Below, piece by piece: positions 19,936-32,004 of a DNA stretch of 64,000 bases. Under the pieces are notes generated by a model. That model saw only the letters and a list, made by a program, of their open reading frames with translations, was not told the DNA's origin and searched no databases. Made by a program: the position numbers and the translations under genes. Numbering within the stretch: the stretch's first letter is position 1; each line of letters begins with the position of its first letter. The DNA is from Pomphorhynchus laevis (lineage: Eukaryota; Acanthocephala; Palaeacanthocephala; Echinorhynchida; Pomphorhynchidae), in assembly GCA_012934845.2 (NCBI GenBank), contig WNNJ02001737.1, forward strand, positions 1 through 64,000, read 5' to 3'.

Positions 19936-22309
19936 AAACACCTAGATTCGGCACAATTGAACAACAGGTAAATATGAACTTTGAAGGCAAATATTGGTCC
20001 ATCTGTGTCTTGTTCTCTTTCATAAATGCGAATAGCAAAGCATTAAAACATTTAATATGAAAATTTTCGGTAAAATTTGTGCTATGGAAATGGTCGCCAC
20101 GTACTGCGAAAAAATATCGAACAAATTTAAAATTCTTCACGAATTTTAACAATGTGTAAAATTGTCGATAGAAAAACTAAGAAAGTTAATTTATAGAAAT
20201 CTTTCAGCAATTGTGACAGCATATACTTTGGTTCTGACAATTAAAATATGTTTACTCTGTGGCTGATAGTACAGTCAATGAGATTATTTTATTTGGTTCA
20301 CTTTAAGTTTCATATTAAAAAGACATACGTTAAAATTTTAAAACATTAAGATGAAAGCGTTATTATGTTTAAATTTATAGTTTAAATTTAAATTAAATTT
20401 TTATTTTAATTCAAATTTAATTTTAAACCAGAAAAAAATTCATTATTTTTATCAATGAATTGAGGCAGACAAGCCTTAATTCGTAAGGATTAAAGAGAAA
20501 TGTTAAAAATAAAAATGTTAAACTCGTATAAAACTCTGGCTGTAAGATTTTTTTAAGAGTATCAAATTTTTGCATTTAAAACAAAAATTCGGCGCTCGTA
20601 TATTGTGTCACCAAACACATTAGTTAAATATCTATCATGATGCAGTTAAGTTTCGGATATAAAGAAGGTAAACACAATCAGTCGGAGCGTAAGGATTTAT
20701 CGAATTAATCAGAAGCAAATCAACTGCGATCAAGATACTGTCCTCATAGAAAGTTTGCCCTTGCACCTTCTGATAAAAGTAACTTAAGAGTTAGCAAGAT
20801 TCAACAATAATCACAGCTGCTTCAAGAGACGAAGCAGAAGTGACCATTTGATATCGAATGGTAGACACGTCCTTTGGAAGTATTGCTGAACATGGTGAAA
20901 AAGGTAAATATAAATAAAGATTAATAAAATGAGACTGAACATTGCATAGAGCATACTGAAAATCCGATATCAAATAAATTAGTCGTTTTTGAAATAATAT
21001 AAATTAGAAATATAAAAATCTGTATTTTAATATTCAGAAACAATCAGGTGCAATCGAAAGTTAACAAAATTATTAATAACTAATAATTTAAAATAAAAAT
21101 ATTAGTCTACATAGCCGTTATATCGTTATATAACCGTCTACCGTAGTCTATTTTTATAGACACAAATATTTAGACAAAAACAAAGTATAGTTATTTGTAA
21201 CCAGAATATAAAGATTTGAAGTCTAAAATTTATTTAAAGCGTTTAAAAAGCTATTACAAACGAATAGGTTTTTATTTATTAAAAAACAATTAAAACAGCA
21301 ATAGCCTTCCTCAGTTGTTAGTGCGCACGTCACTACAATTCATTGCAATTAATTAAATTTAATTAATTAATTAAATTAATCAATAAATTAAACATGTTTT
21401 ACAAGATTAAATCCAAACTGAAGAAAAGTTAAAATTAAATCCCGGTGTTTCAAGATCTGCATAATTTTATGTAGATCTTGAAATTGTTAAAATTTACATT
21501 TTGTAAATATACGTATTTGAGTATATTGCGGGCACTTGTCTTCAATATCAGGAAGATATTGAATTGACAAATACTAAAGGATTAGTACCAGGTTCATTTA
21601 GAATTTGATGAAGATACCCCGAGACAAAGTAAAATAAAATATGTTAACGCACTAACAATATCCTGGTCCTTAGGTTATTACTAAAACGATATTTACCTAA
21701 AATGGTATATAAGATCAATGGTATATAAAATGTAAGATCATTTTCCAGTAGATTGATTGTTGCTTTGAAATAATGTATTACAATCATGACGATCGTCATA
21801 TACAGTTGATGTTACCATTTAACGCTATTGGGGATACGAATATATCGTGTATATCAAAAATTTAGAATATCAAATCTGCAAGTGCATTAGTAGTTTTTGC
21901 ATCACAGAATGTTGATGTAATCTGCAAAAATTGACCTTTAGGTGTGGATTTTTATGACAAAAACATGTCATATAGATCAGGTCGCATATCATTATTTATA
22001 ACTTTCTTGTGTTATTTTATCAATCTTTTAAATATAAAAATTAATAATATTTATGATTATATTTTAATGGTAAACGAACCGGAAATGTTCCGGTATGTTC
22101 ACAATTATATGTTTCCTAAAATATGTCATCAAAATACTAAAAATACAAAATCAAAAAGTATTTTATAAAAATATACATTAGATATGATGATTTCTAATAC
22201 GGGGCGTCTTGCCATTTCGATTTTGATAATTTAACAGTGACCCCGAGCACTTTCGTTTCAATGAAGATTCCCTTTACATCTAAAACATTTGTAATATCGA
22301 AAATTTTTT
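19936..22309. other. AT-rich desert with one candidate exon
   Basis: Low-complexity AT-rich DNA. Apart from the exon-like segment at 20791-20885, only short chance ORFs occur. Confidence 0.35.
20791..20885 (-). CDS. Candidate terminal exon of an unknown gene
   Basis: On minus, a good acceptor (CCTTTTTCACCATGTTCAG) precedes a 30-codon stretch with normal, non-AT-driven codon use: ILPKDVSTIRYQMVTS then ASSLEAAVIIVESC and a stop. The composition differs from the desert around it. No family is recognised and the upstream exons are not identified, so it may be chance. Confidence 0.25.
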
Positions 22310-22620
22310 ACTCAGCCATAACCGGTTCCATGCTCACTCTGAGAAAAGAAGAAGGTTAACGATAGACTTCGTGACAAGCCAGCCGAAGAAAAAAAAACCG
22401 TCGCATCAATATTATGAAATAATGCCTCATTGCTCAAAATGTCAGGACTACGGCGTACCCGGTAAGCAACGCGCTCAGGCACGGCCTGGCCAGACTGATA
22501 AGTCATCACGGGTATCTATAGTAAAAGCGACTGCAGAGGTAGCCAAATTAGCTACCAAACGAAAGCGTAATTAACAAGAGAACGAGTTAGAATCGCAACA
22601 CTCAATGCCGACTCTCTGAC
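22310..22620 (+). mobile_element. RTE-clade LINE, isolated 5' fragment
   Basis: Aligns to the start of the RTE element at 45640-45900: 'ccatgctcactctgagaaa' against 'ccatgcccgtgctgagaaa', 'ccgtcgcatca' in both, 'gcgctcaggcacgg' against 'gcgctcaggtgcgg', and 'cgcaacactcaatgccga' against 'ggcaacactcaacgtcgg'. The similarity stops near 22618. A piece from the 5' end without the rest is not the usual 5'-truncation pattern, so a deletion or rearrangement is implied. Confidence 0.65.
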
Positions 22621-22730
22621 TATTATATTTAATAAATTTATATTTATTAAATATAAATTTTAATTTAAGGATTTATAACTTAATTTGCTAAAATATTTAT
22701 AATATATTAGATTATATTTATATTATAATT

Positions 22731-23580
22731 CCTGTCTCTTTAATATATTTTACGCATTTATATGCGACATATATCGCATATAAATTCATAAAATATGTTG
22801 CTTTCGTTACATATATTGTTATCGTGTCATATAATACAAGGATTTTTTACAGAACGAAAGACATTGCGTCAAGAAAGCTCACTTAAACAAAAGTATATAT
22901 ATCACTATGTTTTCCCACAAGGAGGCATAAACACTAGTTAGCATTCTATATATCTGTATTAGACCGAGAAATATAACCGAATTATTTTTGCAATATTCAA
23001 AGTCGCTATGTATGGTTAAAGTGCAATACGCACTGTCATGTACAGAGCTAATGCTAAATTCTTTTTAGTGATTTAGATTAAGGATAATTTCGTTTTTCAA
23101 GCTTTGGACACTGATTTAGCGTGTGTTAAGATACCTATGGATGATTATTAAAGTCACGGTACTGATGAGCTCCGTTAGAGCGAAACGCGTCTGCCGTTGT
23201 TGAAGTTTGTCGTCACACATAGGATGACTGGGCACATGTAGCGACTTTGAATATTGCGAGAATAATTCGGTTCTATTTCTTAGTCTGATGAGGATATATA
23301 GAATGCTGCCTGGTGTTTATGCCTCTTAATGAGGAAAACATAGTGATTTATTTACGAGTACACCATTGTGTGTCCCAGGGCAGGTGTAATAACTAATTAT
23401 ATATAAGATATATAATCCTTTTGTTTAAGTGAGCTTCCTTGACGCAATGTCTTTCATTCTGTAAAAAATCCTTGTATTATATAACACGATAACATTATAT
23501 GTAACCAAAGCAACATATTTTATGAATTTATATGCGATATATGTCGCATATAAATGGATAAATTATATTGAAGAGACAGG
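22731..23580. mobile_element. 850-bp foldback element with long inverted arms and a hammerhead in the spacer
   Basis: Left arm 22731-23011 and right arm 23234-23580 are inverted copies at roughly 85 percent identity, starting CCTGTCTCTT and ending AAGAGACAGG. Both ends touch AATT, which may be a 4-bp target duplication or simply part of the palindrome. The right arm has an extra block of about 60 bp near 23350-23412. The 222-bp unique spacer holds the ribozyme. There are no ORFs. It could be a DNA-transposon foldback or two inverted copies of a PLE/retroelement terminal repeat. Confidence 0.8.
23134..23223 (+). ncRNA. Hammerhead ribozyme, type I, minimal stem III
   Basis: All core elements are in order: CTGATGA (23162-23168), stem II GCTC/GAGC with loop CGTTA (23169-23181), GAAA (23182-23185), a minimal stem III, and cleavage-site TC with C at 23191. 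Stem I pairs ACGGTA (23156-23161) with TGCCGT (23192-23197), then an internal loop of 10/11 nt, GATGAT (23140-23145) with GTCGTC (23209-23214), and CCTATG (23134-23139) with CATAGG (23218-23223). Stem III is the palindrome ACGCGT, too short for a stable monomer but able to form a dimer stem, as described for hammerheads of animal PLEs and small retroelements. It would self-cleave after 23191. Confidence 0.85.
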
Positions 23581-26500
23581 AATTTGTCTCATGCGTAAAC
23601 GAACAGGAACACGTCAGGTACGTTTAAAATTATATATACTAAAATATGTATATAATTAAAGTATATATACTAAAATACAAAATAAAAAAAGTTTACAAAC
23701 ACGAGATATGAGACAAATATAGCTCAAATACAGGCACGAATAATGAACAAATTCAAGAAACACTCAAATCCCAAAATAACAGTTATCTTTTGAGTTTAAA
23801 CTAGGATAAACAAGTCAAAGTTGTAAAGTAAAGAATTCAAAGTCTGATAAGTAAATTTAACAAATTCGGAAAAGTTAGCTTATAAATTAATGTATGACAA
23901 CTCGCATAGTTAACTTATTATTAAAAAATCTTTAAACATCATAAAAATTTCCTATCATAAAAATTACGATAATTTTTATGCGGAAGAGAACGCCACGTTT
24001 ATATTTTATTTTAAATATTGAATTAAATTATCTGTAATCAAAATATTCTTTTACAAATAGTTTGATATGGCCAAATCGTCTCTGAAAATGCTCACTATAA
24101 TTTGGTGTTAAAAAAATTAAATCATTTTGTTAAAATATCACGAAAGGATATTTTGTAAAAAATTGTCTGGTTGAACTCTAACCAAATAGCTATAAATATA
24201 TAAAAGTATACATACCTTTTAAAACACTCCTTGTTTGTCCACTAGTCTTGCTAAAAGGTAGATTTTTTACAAATCTGCAATTTTAAGACATAATATTTTT
24301 AAAACGGCTAAACTTCATAATAAAAATCGAAAATAACCGAATAGCAATCAAGGAAATATTAAAGATTTTTACTGCATTAAAGTATGCACTATATTTTTCT
24401 GTTATTTTTTGTTAATTGCTATTGTTTTGCATTACAAATTCACCACTGTCCAATAAAAGTAAATGCACATTAGTGTCACATCAGAAAGCAGAAAAAGCAA
24501 TAAAATTAGATATATTCGACTTTATAGCAAAGTTTTACAATTGCTGGCCAAGCATTGATAATTAAGAGAAATGACCCTCTCTCTATATATATAATTATTG
24601 TGTGAAAAATATCTTATAGCGTTGAGACCACGGCTATAATACATTCAAAAGTATTTTCAATTGAAGTATCGCTATTTTAAAAGTTAGCAAAAGAATAAAA
24701 AGAATTTCGTAATTTTAAAATCAATTAAAACAGCTTTGCGTTTGCAATTTAAAACAAAATTTAATTCAATGATCAAAATAAATGTTAAATTAAATTATTT
24801 TCAGTTTACAAGAAACAGCGCCCTGTTAGAAACCAGTTTCGATAAATAGTTTTATTTAGCATACAAAACACATCAAACTATTTCGACCATGTACCGCGCG
24901 CATTAAACTTTCAGATACACTCCACAAATTACTCCAAATTCAGTTAATTTTGCAGTTTATTAATTAAAGAACAGATTGTTTAATTACGCTATTTATTACA
25001 AATTAGAGTAAGGGATGTATTTTAAATTACTATTCATAAATATTGTCATTTGCTTAAGAGCTACTTGGTATGTGAGAAATGCTTCAATTATAATTGAGGA
25101 AAATTATATTTTCTGTCTAAGCAAAATTATTTCTACAATGGCAATATGCCTAAATGAAAGAGGTGGTTGGTGATGGCAATAAAACAATGTCCAGACATTA
25201 TTTGCTAAATTATGGAAATATGCATTAAAGGTCAAACTAAACACATATATCTATATAATCAGAGGATTTACTTTGATTATTACTTGTATATTGTGTTTAA
25301 AATAATCGAACTTTTACACAAGACTAAAGTAGACAGTCTTGTCAGTTGTCGAAGAGCACCTAAAGTTTTTTTATTCGAAATATAATAATTTTGGCTATAT
25401 TGTGTAAATACAGAGTAAAACTTTGCAAACCGCACATTTTAACATTTTGTATGCATTTCATATAAATAATAAAACAACGCATGAATACATTTTCTTTATT
25501 AAATGTTAGAAATTAGCGCTAAAACAAATTTTATGTCAAATAAATATCAGATAAATATTTTAATTTACTAAAAGAAATTAAATGCTACATAGAACATAAC
25601 TGGAAAGATAGTTTGCATCTCAATATGTGCAAATTGGCATGGAAGTGTAAAAATTGAAAGTGGCAACAAATTCAACAATTTGTTTTTATTTAGAAACATT
25701 ATCAGCTGCAGATATACGAAAATCTGGACTAAATTGTCTACAGAGAAATTAAATAATAATAAAATAGCACATACAACAGACTAGCACGTGACCTAATTAC
25801 AGTGTACGAAATCAATTTCAATGGATGAAAGGAATTTGCTTTTAATAAAATTTATGCTCTAAGATTTTTATCATAAATTAACAGAAATATCAAAAATATT
25901 TTAAAGAGAATGTTTGTTAAAAAAGAAACATTAAAGAAAATCAGTAGTAAAAATATTCGATTAATTATAAGTAATTAATTATAATTATACTTATATTCAT
26001 GAATATAAAACAACATTTTATTGTAATTAAATTTGGTTATAATTGTAATTATAATATTAGATGTTTAGAATAGTTTTTGTTCAATGCAATTCAAATAGTT
26101 CATTATTTATGTTTCTATGAGTTTATAAATCTAATTTTATTAAAAATGAACGTATTTAATATAATAAAAAGAAATACAATCAAGTTTTAATTTAAGACAG
26201 TGTTTTGATAAAGAGCATAATAACTGCCAAATATTGTTATACAAATAACAATATTTTTTATTTATATAAAAAAATCAATAATTTTTCATTGTTTTTAGTA
26301 TTTTTAAGATGCTAATGTGTCTTCTCTTAAAATAAGTAAAGATATCATTTTATAGTCAATAGTTATTTATCCCATCCTGTAATCAAATGTGGTAAGCGAA
26401 AATAATTATTATTTGAAGAGTTTCATATTAATTTAAATTTGATGATTATTAATTTATTAGATCATTTTTAATAAATCAAAGTTAGTTTATGTATAAAAGG

Positions 26501-27115
26501 ATTTTATGTTTTAATTATTAAAAAATATCAATTGTTTTGTTTCTAATTTTAATAAGAACCAGATAAAATCTTTAAAAAAGCTTGCAAAAATGTACAAATT
26601 ACTATTTTATTTGCTACCAGTTGACTTTTGTATAAAATTTTTGTAAAAAATATTTTATTTTTGGCTTACAATTTTTTCTGCTTACAACAAACAGAAATTG
26701 CCAGCATTAGAATAATATTTTATAAAAATAATGATAAAATATAATAATGATAAATATATTAAAAATAATAATAAATAAAATAAATAATATAATTATAAAT
26801 AATAAATAATTATTATATAAGATCTTATACAATTTATATTTATAATTTAAAATTGAAATTTAATTATTTAATTAAAACTAATTATTGTTTACCCATCAGT
26901 TATGAAGGAGATCATAAATCGTCGATTTCATAAAATCAAGTCTAAGTAATCGATTACATAATTCGCCTTGAGTAATACGACTTTAGTTTATATTAGATTA
27001 GATAGTAAGAATGAAAAAATGTGATGTATATGTTATATACTCAGTAAGTCGTGAATAAAAATAAAGATAAATAATAAATAATAATATGATTTTAAATAAT
27101 TTGTGTTTTATATCA
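23581..27115. other. AT-rich desert
   Basis: No ORF of note, no tRNA-like sequence and no repeat recognised apart from A/T runs. The sequence just after the foldback element (23590-23690) resembles 22065-22165 before it ('gtaaacgaac.ggaa' and 'aaaattatat'), which may be an old flanking duplication. Confidence 0.4.
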
Positions 27116-27290
27116 AGTTAAAATAAAAAATTGAAATTTAAAAAGTCAATTTTATATGAATTGACTAATAAATAACAGACAATGTATCAGAATAAGGATT
27201 ATAGGTCAGTAGGATGAACTGCTATGTAATCAGGTTTTATCTCCTATTCATCGTCTCAACATAACGGCGGGGTCAATTAGTGCTAGTGAC
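27116..27290 (+). repeat. Repeat family R, copy 1
   Basis: Landmarks in order: 'atatcaagttaaaata', the hairpin GTCAATT...AATTGAC (27145-27165), 'taataaataacagac', 'gtatcagaataaggatta', 'ggatgaactgctatgtaatc' and 'aggttt'. The same order is found at 38861, 39291 and, inverted, at 54590. It is non-coding and slightly richer in G and C at its 3' half. Confidence 0.75.
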
Positions 27291-28318
27291 GTAATTCCCC
27301 TGATTAAATTTTATTATGTGAAGTATCTATATTGTATTTATTATCAAAATGATCGTTTTAGCTAACTTACACTCTAAACAATACTAGCAGGTCTAGCAAA
27401 TTCCACATGTCAATAGTAGCCGTGTGGGTAGAAATGTTTGGTGTAATCCATTATTTTAGTTTTTAATAGATTCTACAAGAATATTCTACAGAAATGTTCC
27501 TTCATGTTACTATTTTGAATATAACTAATTGCATCTAGTTCCCAAAACCTGTTTTAATTAGTTAAAATGCCTGTTAATTTAATGACAATCGAATTGTCAT
27601 TTCATGTTTTTATTTTAAAGCTGAGGTGATTCTAAGGATTTTTAAAACAAATCGTGTAAAATAAAACGATTTAATATCGATTTCTTTTCTTTGATCAAAG
27701 ATAATAAATAGTTAAAATTATTATAAATTTTTATAATAAATAGTTTTATTTTTATATTAGAAGCAAAATTATTGTAGTAATAGCAAGTTATTGACTGTGC
27801 AATAATAAAAATGCAGTCTAAACACTAGTTGTTTGTTATACAAGTATGTCGCACACAGAACATGTAGTTTTCTATCGATTTAGGATTATCAACTGAAACT
27901 GCATTCTATCGGCTTGATTAATAATAAAAACGTCACCGGAGCGATAAATTTTTGCATCAGCTGGAATCAACTCAGCTCAAAATAATTTTTTTTAATTTGA
28001 ATGTTAACCTAAGGTCTAGACACAAAATTTCTCTTCGCTGCTTGAATTTTCCGTCATTCGATTGTAATAATTCATAAATTTATCATCAAGTCGTGTTGTC
28101 ATAAACTTTTAAGGTTAGGATTAGATAGAGTCAAAGTACAAAAATACAAAAAGTCAGTACGGCCATAACTTATAACTTCTAGTTTTTAAAAGTTGTCCTG
28201 TTTGAAATGCTTAAATACTTTCACTGACGTTCGTTTTACTTAAATATAAAAAGATACTGCAAAAATAAAAGATCCGTTATTAATTATGCTCATGTCTGAA
28301 CATGTCTGACTATTATAG
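27291..28318. other. AT-rich desert
   Basis: No coding or repeat signal seen. Confidence 0.35.
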
Positions 28319-28450
28319 AATTGGAATATTTTGCAAAGTACAATGTATTTATGATACTTGAATGCAACCAGCTCGGAATCAATGAAAATATATTGAAATA
28401 CTTCATCACCAAAGAGCTGCAATATAAAGGTATCACACAACAACTGCAAG
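28319..28450 (+). CDS. Candidate internal exon
   Basis: Acceptor CTGACTATTATAG, then 132 nt open in one frame (2 + 43 codons + 1): LEYFAKYNVFMILECNQLG, INENILKYFITKELQYKG, ITQQLQ, then donor G-GTTAAG. Codons are not driven by AT content and the stretch looks helical and protein-like. The leftover G joins in phase with the AC at 30489 to make Asp. The opposite strand has an overlapping 69-codon frame, so the call is uncertain. No family is recognised. Confidence 0.3.
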
Positions 28451-28749
28451 GTTAAGTTCCTTGCATGTAAATAATAGTTTATTTAGTAAATAATAGTTCC
28501 TTGCATGAAATAATAGTTTTATTTAAATATATTTGGTTAAGTTACATAAACTTAAACAATTTTATTTTAAATTACGATAAATGTTTGTATTGATAAAAAT
28601 ATTGTATATAAACTACATGGAAGGAAAAAGTAAAATCTCCGAGATTTTGGTCATTGCGATAATTATCACTATTTCTTGCTTGTAATTTATTTGTTTACAT
28701 GAACCAAAAAGATATTGTAGATATTTAAGTCATCAATTCCCTCGAATTT

Positions 28750-29056
28750 AGTATATGTTAATTTCTAGGAACAAAGGAAAATCAAAGACCAAAGGAATTA
28801 TTTAATGGCAACTGCCATTACCATCAGGGAAAAAATAAAATTGTTAGTTTAAAAAATGTAACAATTATAATAGAAATTAAAATTAATTGAAATTAACAAT
28901 TTTAACAAAATTTTAATTTTCTTTTAAAAAAAGAAAATTTTTACAAAAACTGTAAAAATTTTCTTTATTTTTCTGATGGTGATGACAGTTGCCATTGAAA
29001 TACTGTATAATTCATTTGTTCTTTAATTTTCCTTTGTTCCTATAAATTAACATATA
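28750..29056. repeat. Inverted-repeat element with arms of about 80 bp
   Basis: Left arm 28750-28831 ('gtatatgttaatttctagga', 'aacaaaggaaaatcaaaga', 'aatggcaactgccat') is mirrored by 28971-29056 ('gacagttgccattgaaa', 'tttaattttcctttgttcc', 'taaattaacatatac'). The middle has a further A/T hairpin near 28910-28960. It resembles a miniature inverted-repeat transposon without ORF. Confidence 0.65.
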
Positions 29057-29207
29057 CAAAAAGATAATTTATCTGGTTGCAGAAGATAATGGTCATTGCT
29101 ACATTGATAAATGGAATATAAATGTTATCGTGTAAGGTAGATTCTGACCACTTATCTTACTGAATACAAAATCAAATTTGCCAACTTCACATTTCAATGT
29201 TTGTTTC

Positions 29208-29270
29208 TTTGGCATTTTAATTCACACGAGAAAAAAAGTTTTTTTTTCTCGTGTGAATTAAAATGCCAAA
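29208..29270. repeat. Perfect 30-bp-arm palindrome
   Basis: Left arm 29208-29237 begins TTTGGCATTTTAATTCACAC and ends in an A7 run. Right arm 29241-29270 is its exact reverse complement, with a 3-nt spacer. Outside it, 'ttgccaactt' (29178) and 'aagttggca' (29272) extend the pairing with a bulge on the left. Confidence 0.9.
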
Positions 29271-30488
29271 TAAGTTGGCACACGAAAGTAATCTCTTATC
29301 GGAGTTTCAATCTGTAATAACCATCCGTAAATATGCAAAAAAAATTATTAAAATCTCAGAATAAAATGAAAGGGCAAAAACCAATGGTAATTTTCGGTAC
29401 TCTTTAATGCATACTTTAAACCAAATACTTTAAAAGTAAATAGTCAACTTTGAAATATAAAACAAACGGTAATATTTCCAAGTGTCGTTTTTGATTCTAT
29501 GACCTGCATTACTAAAATGACATGCTCAGTCATGTCATTAGCTAAGTTAATTAGCTAACTTAATTTATTTTTAATCGGATTTCAACCCTAATAAATAGGA
29601 AACAAAGACGGCTATTTCAAACTATAACAAATAGAAAGCGAAACCGAATAACAGAATATGCCACTCTTATGTCTTATAAATTTTATAATTAATTTATTAT
29701 ATTTACTTGGCTTTTATAATATTTATTTTAATTTTTATAATTACTGTCACAAAACCAACATATTTATATGAATCTTTAAAGAAAAATAACACTCGGTAAT
29801 AAATATGGACCCGTTAGATATTTATTAAAGCATTGAAGAAACTAAAACTGCTTAAAAAATATATTTATTTTAATAGCTAGTTTTAAACATACTATTAAAT
29901 AATATAAACATGTTTAAAAAATTAAACATACTAAGATTTTGTGAGCGTTCCAAAGCCAGGTGAACGTGGGCTGAGAATCGCTACTATAGATTACATCAGC
30001 AATTAATAATTGCATATGAATATTCCACGTATAAAGAGTTTAAATTATCTTTTTTATTGCGAATTATCCCCGAAAATACAATATTTCATATTGTACTTGA
30101 TATGTATTTTTTGATATTTCGACTGTACTTAGTAGTACTTTTCAATTGTAACAATTTATAATAACCAAGACTTTTTAACTAATAGTTTAAAAGTCTTATA
30201 ATTTTAATTATGTGATAATACTAAACAATTACTAACGTATCAAAGAAAAATTAAATTTAATTACACATCTGAAAACTGTTTGGCCTTTTTACCAGTGAAT
30301 TCCATATTTGAAATATTTTTGAAAAATCATAAATTCGCAATACAAGACATTTGCAAACTAAATGTTTGCCTATTTGTCTAATGACATTTGTAAAATTTAG
30401 TACTTAATCGTCTCTTGTAAAAATATAAAATAAAGACGATCAAACATTTCCAATACAGGGAAGTTGTTATCTGATTAAATGCAAGCAG

Positions 30489-30556
30489 ACAAAGAGGTGA
30501 TGATGTTGGCAAAGGTGGAGTACATGGAAAGCAGTGGTGAGAATAATGCATGTCCA
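30489..30556 (+). CDS. Candidate internal exon
   Basis: After 'tctgattaaatgcaagcag', 68 nt are open (AC + 22 codons): KEVMMLAKVEYMESSGENNA and CP, followed by GTAAGC. The entry phase matches the exit phase of 28319-28450, giving ...QQLQ-D-KEVMML. An alternative is a first exon starting at the ATG at 30479. The block is visibly richer in G than its surroundings. Function unknown. Confidence 0.28.
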
Positions 30557-32004
30557 GTAAGCACAGTCCGGGATCGGGTCAACTAATTTTGTCGAAATAC
30601 AATATCACGCAGCAAGACTGATGACGAAAACGGCAATGCAAATTTTTAATATTCACAGATTTAAATGAGGGATTTTATAAGAATATTTCATATACATGGG
30701 GTGAATCTGTGTTAGTAGTTGCGGCACATTTACAAACAGAAAAAAATCCATTTTATATTTTTTATGAAAATACAACGCAAATTCTTAGCAAATCAGAACA
30801 AAAAAGAAATCAGAGTGGAAAAACATTTTTATTGTAAATACTTACCGCCGACATCCTAATTTTATTATAAAAAATATTTCATGTTGATCCTTATAAATTC
30901 CGCTTTTAAATAAAATACGGAAAATTACTGTTTTTCAAAAAAAATGATATTTTTGGTTAAGTACGCAAACATTTTAAATAAAAAGCTGGTGACTTTTATT
31001 GAAAATGGAAGTGAATGAATTTATAAATAATTAAAAAATAATTATCCAACTGTGAGAATTTAAAATACGATGACGAGGTTATGTAATATAACGGGTGCAT
31101 GTGAAATATCACGCTGATATCAGACGTGTTATGTCAAAATATTTCGCTTGTAGTAAATTCTGTGTTATAGACACAAGTTATCTGTATTATAAAAACGCTG
31201 TAATAATATTTTTAATCAGATGTAATTTATACACTACAATATTTACAGAGAATATTTACTATAAAAATATTATTTTTAGAGTCAAAAAGCATTAATAACT
31301 ACCTAAATGATTAGGCAAATAGCGCAAATTAGATGTAGCCTTGCGAGATAAAATTGATGGGGCGAAAATTGAAGATACAAAAAATAAAATTGAGAAGGAA
31401 TGAAAATTTTAAAAAGTTAATGTTTACGAAATCACGTTGACATTTCTAAACTATAAATAGATTACAATTTGACAAATGTAGGACTTGATACAAAATGCAT
31501 TAAGAGTAAGCTACGATTTAAACTATATTCAAATCGCCTCAATTAAAATTGAGCTGTCAACCTCCATAGTTAAAGATCAAACGTAGCACCGAGTTCTTAT
31601 TCGCACAAAAACGCTATTCTACAGAGTAATATCACATAATACATAACTTATTGTTAATTTTTAATTTAAAAGATTTAATGTTCCGCTGTTATAATTAACA
31701 TCGTCGTCAATGAGTTGAAGCATTGCTAGACTAAAAAACAATGACGAAAATATACAACATATCATTTTTATTTTTTAATAAATGTTCAATACTAAATATT
31801 CTGTAAAAGTACATTAAATTTACATAAATGAAATTTCAAATATAGGTAATCGTCATGAGTATTTATGGTGGAATAGCTTTACTCACTCTTATAGACAAAT
31901 TTCAGCATCAAATGTTATTTATAATGAAATAAAATGTGTCGGCGGTAAATACAGTACCTATATTGTTAAGTACCTGATCTGGTAATCTTGTACGCTGTAT
32001 GTAG

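Noticed and set aside
23280-23300. CTGATGAG in the right arm of the foldback element.
   Set aside because: No GAAA or complementary stems follow; the left arm does not preserve it.
25150-25235. 22-codon ORF starting MKEVVGDGNKTM.
   Set aside because: Too short, with no good splice context.
30585-30650. CTGATGACGAAAAC near 30620.
   Set aside because: No room for stem II between the two core boxes.
30835-30870. ATGTCGGCG followed by GTAAGT on minus, a possible tiny first exon.
   Set aside because: Three codons cannot be judged without transcript evidence.
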